Shown here: positions 58,699-64,000 of the stretch, piece after piece | Layout: every line of letters begins with the position of its first letter | How positions within the stretch are numbered: position 1 is the stretch's first letter | Source of the DNA: Calamus simplicifolius | Lineage: Eukaryota; Streptophyta; Magnoliopsida; Arecales; Arecaceae | Assembly: GCA_900491605.1 (NCBI GenBank) | Contig: UESW01001799.1 | Span: forward strand, 300,504-364,503 | Reading direction: 5' to 3' | DNA length: 64,000 nucleotides | The notes under the pieces: generated by a model | Seen by the model: only the letters and a program-made list of their open reading frames with translations | Told to the model about the DNA's origin: nothing | Database searches by the model: none | Translations under genes and position numbers: made by a program

Positions 58699-59223
58699 TA
58701 GGGTGTGCATGGTTCAAAATGGTTTAGTTTAAAGATATATTTGAAACCAAACTAATTTGAATTGGTTTCTTAAAATTAAAATCAAAATTAAAATGAAATC
58801 GACTATTTTAGTAAATTGAACTAGAACAACCAAGAAATCAGATTCAGTTTTGGTTTATTTTATTTATTTACCTATACCTATTTTAAACAAGCATGAAATT
58901 AATTTTCATAACTTTATATGATTAAATGAAAGCTTAATTATTTATAAAAAAAAATATAGCTCTCACGCAATCCATTTATTAACTCATACCTGCAGCACCT
59001 TAATTTTTAGTGTAATACAAATGAAACCTTATATAATATATATACATGGTTCGGTTCTCTTATATTAGTTTTTCAAAAACCTAAATTGAAATTGAACTGA
59101 TTTTTTTTGTTTCAAAATTTTTAAATTAAAACCAATTGAAATATTAAAAAATTAATTCAAATTAAACTAAAATCATGGTTAAGATCGGTTTTGTGATTTA
59201 ATCAAATTTTTTTCACATCCCTT
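58699..59223. mobile_element. Probable hAT-type MITE
   Basis: It starts TAGGGTGTGCATGG and ends TTTCACATCCCTT, roughly inverted. Flanks GTTACAAT (58691-58698) and GTTACAAA (59224-59231) would be an 8-bp duplication with one mismatch. The interior is full of GGTTCGGTT / AACCAAACTAATTT words, as in known plant elements of this type. No coding capacity. Confidence 0.6.
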
Positions 59224-59231
59224 GTTACAAA

Positions 59232-60586
59232 ATAATAGAAGAGTTATGAGTTAAGGAAAAAATGAAAATTTAGATGCAATTTGTTAGATATTTATTATCA
59301 AAATTTTCACTTAATAAATGACATATGTACAATCCTTATATTTAACAGATGATATATATTTGTCAGTATTATTTTAGTAGAGTTTAGGTGTCAAATGGAA
59401 AGTAAAATTTTACATGTACTATTTGTTAAGTGAAGAGTCTAATGGTAAATGTTTAAGCATTTGCACCTAAGTTTTATTGTTTGAAAAAAGAGTTTTACTC
59501 GATGAGAGAGAGAGAGAGTCTATGAAATACGAATGCAACTAGCTAGGAGCATTTCATTCTTTGCATATCCAATGAATAACTCTTCAAATTGCAACAATTA
59601 TGAAAGGAGAAAGATCGCAAAAGAGTATACACAATATGATCAAATCAAGAAAGAGATAAAAGCATTTAAACCCAACCTTTCTTTTTATATGTGAAATTTT
59701 AATAAGGCATTAAGGAAGAAAAAAAAGGATGATGTAGCTATTACATTGAATTAATTCTTTTTCCTTTCTTAGATTTTAATGAATTTTAATGAGGAGATGA
59801 CTTTCCCTCTCCTCTGTCTACTTAATATATATAAGATAGATATTACTCGATAGTTTTAATGAAACTGTAGCTATCCAAGTTGCACATTTGTGCTCAAACC
59901 CAGGCAAGATTGGTGCATGTGGTGGGACCTAGTTGTGCAGAGACAATGGGCCAGGGTCAAGATGTCGAAGTTATCTTTTAGTGTTATTGGAAGCGGTTAA
60001 AAAGTTAATCTACTATTTACAATCTCAAAAAAAAAAAAAAAAAAAAAAAAAGGAAAAGCATTTTCTTTTCCGATATCTTGTTTCATTTTTATAATTTCTT
60101 TTTAAAAAAAGAAAAAAAGATATAAAAAAAGAAAAAACATTTGTGAAATATCGTAGTAAATCTCAAAAACTCCTTAAACTTTTTTGAATAGATCCTAACT
60201 GTCTAATAAATGAAGGTTTATTTTGATATTTTAGCAAATAAAACATCCTATTTTTTTCCTAATAATTTTCATTAATTTCATTTTTTTACATATCTTTCTC
60301 TCCCCCTTCTCTCCGTTGGGTCATTGTTGAACCATCGATCAATTATTTTAATATAAAAATATAATTATTATAAAAATTAATTTTTAATAAAAAACTTAAG
60401 GTTAACATAATGATCAAACTTGTGGGCTGAATCGAGTAGTTCATGGTTGAATCGAATGAATTGATCGGATTATTCCGGATCACTTATGTATCCAATTTTA
60501 TGTTAGAATCGGATCAATTTGGCTTCCAAATTCGATTCAATCGGTCCAACTGGCTTCAATTCAGTCAAATTCTGACAACTATAATT
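59232..60586. other. AT-rich spacer, no gene seen
   Basis: A short (GA)n at 59501-59517 and an A run at 60027-60050 are the only clear features. Confidence 0.5.
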
Positions 60587-60872
60587 AAAAATGCTGCCCT
60601 TTTATCACGTTGGTAGTGCTTGTGGCACTGAATATATTGACTCAACTTGAATAGACTCTTCCTCTTTTGAAAATACTCTCACTGCTGATTTTTTTTTTTT
60701 TTTTGGAAAATGCAGCCATCTCATTTCTGGTGAAGCTTTGGGACAGTAGATCTATTGATTCAATTTGAATAAGCTCCTCTTCTTCTTTCGAAAATGCTAC
60801 CATCTCGTCATCAGTGAAGCTTTGTGATATTGGATTTATTGACTCAACTTATATCGACTCCTCATCCTTTCA
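60587..60872. repeat. Three degenerate ~84-bp repeats, coding-like on the minus strand
   Basis: Copies start at about 60587, 60706 and 60790, each opening GAAAATGC(T/A)(G/A)CC and containing CTTTGNGAYATTGGATNTATTGA-like sequence. The last two are spaced exactly 84 bases (28 codons). On the minus strand they read SQSFTDDEMVAFSKEEEELI and SQSFTRNEMAAFSKK, joined by IQIESIDLL. The first copy is expanded by a T run. No known family was recognised. Confidence 0.6.
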
Positions 60873-62324
60873 GATCGGTCGTCATTGCATCACTTTCTGA
60901 TCATAGAGCAACATGGTCATCTCTCCTCGTTGATGATGAAGCAGCATCAATGGAGCAGCGTTATTCAACCAAGATAATGGCTAATGCTGCATTTTTTTTT
61001 TCTCCTATTGTAAATGCCCTTCACACCTTCCTATAGACTTAATTACATGCACCAACCATGTTATCCACCGAAATAATCAATTACTTGTTTATTAAATTTG
61101 GTCCCTGAAAAACTAACCAAACGGTTAAGAAAACGAAGGATAGAAAAAATAAAATAAAATACTGCAGCAAACTTTTCTTTTTTAACTATCAAAAGAATCT
61201 CGCTGGTTCTCTGGCAGACCTGTTACTTCGTAGTTGAACAGTGCGGTATTGAAGAACCAATAAAATTTATGAAAATTTGACTCCAGAATTAAAGTATTTT
61301 TTTAAAAAAGTATAAGTTTTAAATATAATTTACACATATTCTGAACGTATAATTTGTATGACAATTAAATTAAGACAATAGGTGGAATTCCAGCACCATA
61401 AACTAAGTGCGCCTTCTCTCATTAATGATGAAGCCAAAAGCCATCAATTTTGGGAGGGAAAAAATAAAAGCATAAAAATTAGATATAAAAAAAAAAAAAA
61501 ATAAAAAATCTTCACATTAATTGGCTGACGTAGGTAGATAAGCTGATCAACATTAGGACTACGACCGATCCTCGAAAGCCGAAGAACGTCTTATCGATTT
61601 TCGTCTCGTCATCTACACTTGAGGTTTGCTAACTGAGCTTTGTCAACCGAACCTTGGCTAACCGATCTTTAGCTTTATCAAGTCTTAGCGACCGAATCTC
61701 AACAGTCGAAAGCCAGCTCGATCGACTTTCTTTTCATGATTTGCGAGAACACGAATTTCCTGATAATTATATGATAATTTGACCTTATCATTGCTCAACT
61801 TTTACAATAACTCTTCAAAAATCAGGTAATAACTTACCAGATCCTCTTTCTTTAAATACTTAGCCCTAATAGCCCTAAAAGAGAAAGTAATTTTGTGACA
61901 ACTCCTTCTTCTCTTCCTTTTAGAACTTTTTTTCATTATCTGAAGTTGAAGATTGTCCATTAACTTGAACGTCGAAGATTGCAAGAATTGCTCATGCTAT
62001 TTTACATATTATAATGGTTGAAAGAATATCATCTGAATCTTGATGTGCGCTACCATCTAGTACCTAAGTTAAAAGAACAAAAATATGTGGCAATAAAAAA
62101 AGAAAAAAAAAACCTTTAGAAAAACAAGGCTCCCAATCTTACCTTAAAAGCTTCTGGTAAGGAATCTTTCCTTAAATGGAAAAAAGGAAATAGGTTCAAT
62201 GCCATCTAGCAGTTAGTTGTCTGGGCTCCCTCTTAAGTGCTCCCTTGACTGAATGTCGCGCCAATTTTAGTTGAGAGTATAGCCGCCTCTAGTGGACTTT
62301 TTTCTTGGTTTAAAAGAAAAAGGT
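60873..62324. other. Spacer, no gene seen
   Basis: 61540-61740 is richer in CG-containing words (CCGAAGAACG, AACCGAACC, CGACCGAATC) and is followed by a TTTAAATAC TATA-like word near 61852, so an old LTR is possible but unbounded. Confidence 0.4.
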
Positions 62325-62345
62325 AGAGAGAGAGAGAGAGAGAGA
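62325..62345. repeat. (GA)n microsatellite
   Basis: About 10 GA units. Confidence 0.95.
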
Positions 62346-63200
62346 AGAAAAAGGTGGAGCGAGAGTGAGAGGGGGAACAGAGGCAGGGATGGGCCTTAAA
62401 AGATGATGAGCAATGGGCCGTGCAATAGCAAAGGACGGGAGCTGGAGAACGCGGGAAAAGGTACTATTTATTCATCCACGCGTCGAGACGGGCTCGCCGC
62501 TGTGCTGTGGCCCGTAAAATGCGGGGGACAAGCATCGTCCCATCGATGTGACCCCGCTTTATGCCTTTCTTTTAAAAATCACACGAGCTTTCTGAAAATA
62601 TTACAAGAGAAAGCAGCAATTCTTTTTCAGTTTTCTTAAAGCCAAAAAAAAAAAAAAAAAAAAACAAACAACCCACCTCACCTGCACCACTGGTGCTTTA
62701 AGAATCACGTTAACTCTGAAATTGTTAGCAAGCATTTACTGAAAGCAAAGCTAGCAGATTTCAAGCATGGATGACGGATTGGTATATTGATTGTGTTAAT
62801 AATATGATCTCAATGGAATAAAAAGGATGGACTTATTTAATTAGCATGCCTAATATTGACTCCTAGCCATTATTCGGTTCAACACTAGACATGATTCCCG
62901 ACCATTCTTTTGATAAAGGTGTGGGTGGGAGGTTGTTCAGTTGTCTTGTCTGTTCTCTTGCAACCAAACAACTTCTCTGCTAAGACATTAAAAAATCTTA
63001 TTCTACAGGGACAAAGGATAAGGTGTAACCAGAGTCTGGTTATGGGTAAAGAAATATAGGGACTAAATAAATTATCTAGATTACAACTTGCAAGCTAATT
63101 GGTTGAAGAGTTGAGAGGAAGAAAACAAATAGAAATATGCAATGGGCCATGCCATCCATGGGTCAATATGGTTCGGCATGAAATGGATCGTGTTAGCATG
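62346..63200. other. Spacer with a small GC-rich patch, no gene seen
   Basis: 62380-62560 is GC-rich with no recognised frame; an A run at 62645-62664 follows. Confidence 0.4.
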
Positions 63201-63310
63201 GCTGATTAATCGTGCCATGCCGACTCAAAATTTTTTTTTACCGATTTGGCACGGCCCATGACGGACCATGCCAGCACGGCCCAGGCCCACATGGGCCTGT
63301 GCCGTACCAT
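63201..63310. repeat. GGCACGGCCCA-type short palindromic words
   Basis: GGCACGGCCCATG, CAGCACGGCCCAGGCCC and CATGGGCCTGTGCCGTACC are clustered here as direct and inverted copies. It may belong to an LTR or a MITE; no borders were found. Confidence 0.4.
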
Positions 63311-63544
63311 GTCAGGCACAACCCACCTGGTGTAAACTTTCGTAGAGACCAAGCAGGGACCTTTCCATTTTATTTAGCTTTATGCCTTCTCTGTCCATCA
63401 CAAAGGGAACTTCAAACGAATATGGTTAAGGAATGTTTATCTTAATCGTGGATTCAAATTTTGAATTCATGTAATCCCTTGATATCGAATATAGGACCAT
63501 CTTAATCGTATCTAACGATACGCTTAATGAAAAAAAAAATAACA
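63311..63544 (-). mobile_element. Start of the 3' LTR of the right-edge copia element
   Basis: On the minus strand the LTR begins TGTTATTTTTTTTTC at 63544, directly after the polypurine tract. The other end could not be fixed, so the left border given here is arbitrary and the LTR may extend further left. An inverted pair TAATCGTATC/GATACG lies near 63503-63522. Confidence 0.5.
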
Positions 63545-63557
63545 TTCTTCCACTTGG
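63545..63557 (-). promoter_or_regulatory. Polypurine tract
   Basis: The minus strand reads CCAAGTGGAAGAA immediately before the TGTTA LTR start, the common copia arrangement. Confidence 0.7.
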
Positions 63558-64000
63558 TCCGTATATTCTATTACTATAGTAAGAACAAAATACATGGATC
63601 ACGACAATAGGTCCTCTTAAAATCGAGTATTATTTATCATGTATCACAATGTATTATATTTTCTAAACATAAACCCATATAACTTAATGAATAAACTCCA
63701 TGTTTATTCTAGGTCCAACTTAATGATGCTCATCACAAAATAAATGTGTACACTAAATAACTGAATGTGAAAAACATCACAATCATAAAAGAGTTTCATT
63801 GTACAAGTAGTTGTCCATGCAATTAAATTATATCATGGGATCAACTACCATTAGTATTACATGATTCTTAAAATTCTTAATTGGCATGCCTTTAGTCAAG
63901 GATCAGCTATCATCAATTCAGTGTTAGCATGTTTTATGACCACTTTATTTTCTTCAACATGTTCTCTTATGGCTAAATACTTAATGTCGATGTGTTTACT
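63558..64000 (-). pseudogene. Ty1/copia RNase H C-terminus (partial, off right edge)
   Basis: From the right edge the minus strand reads KHIDIKYLAIREHVEENKVV, then IKHANTELMIADP. This is the end of copia RNase H (K.IDIK....RE.V......I.HI.TE.M.AD.LTK). A one-base frameshift follows, after which LTKG-like residues appear in another frame near 63880. About 300 bases of untranslated DNA separate this from the PPT. The catalytic part is outside the window. Confidence 0.8.

Overview
The window looks like a repeat-dominated stretch of a flowering-plant nuclear genome, probably a monocot. The evidence is that nearly all recognisable coding sequence belongs to plant-type transposable elements (Sirevirus-type copia, Athila-type gypsy, L1/RIL-type LINEs, CACTA, PIF/Harbinger and hAT MITEs), and that the one convincing host gene is a GC-rich, intronless AT-hook (AHL) gene with strongly GC-biased third codon positions sitting in AT-rich DNA. 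The species cannot be named from the sequence alone. No prokaryotic, organellar or CRISPR features are present, and I found no tRNA or rRNA gene.

Layout. 1-1.8 kb: the 5' end (LTR, primer-binding site, gag) of a copia element on the minus strand, cut by the window edge. 2.1-2.6 kb: a plus-strand LINE RNase H scrap. 3.6-7.3 kb and 30.3-31.2 kb: the two halves of an old minus-strand LINE, split by a Sirevirus-like solo LTR (7324-30304, perfect GATTT target duplication). That solo LTR was itself invaded twice: by a Sirevirus copia element (7862-18235) and by an Athila-like gypsy element (18361-29595). The Sirevirus was hit by a CACTA transposon (8233-12099, TAG duplication) filled with a GC-rich ~85-bp minisatellite. 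The Athila-like element contains a PIF/Harbinger MITE in its leader and, between pol and the 3' LTR, a piece of a host sucrase/ferredoxin-like gene.

32.7-33.7 kb: a solo LTR (ATAAT duplication) related to the LTR at the left edge. 35-37.1 kb: the AHL gene, preceded by two CT microsatellites and a TATA-like box; its usual start ATG is a CTG. 40.3-50 kb: a Harbinger MITE, another LINE RNase H scrap, a decayed second CACTA element (DUF4216 and En/Spm-type transposase pieces with a right terminus), a heavily decayed gypsy protease-RT scrap and a 287-bp tandem duplication. 50.8-56.9 kb: a full-length but disabled L1-type LINE with a 16-bp target duplication. 57-64 kb: a candidate GC-rich solo LTR, a hAT-type MITE, an 84-bp degenerate repeat with coding-like character, and the 3' end of a minus-strand copia element leaving the window.

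How it fits together: apart from the AHL transcription factor there is no pathway or operon. The interest lies in the insertion history (LINE < solo LTR < Sirevirus < CACTA < minisatellite expansion, and solo LTR < Athila-like element < MITE), in one captured host gene fragment, and in a possible non-AUG start of the only intact gene. All assignments come from reading the sequence and recalled family motifs; no database search or alignment was run.
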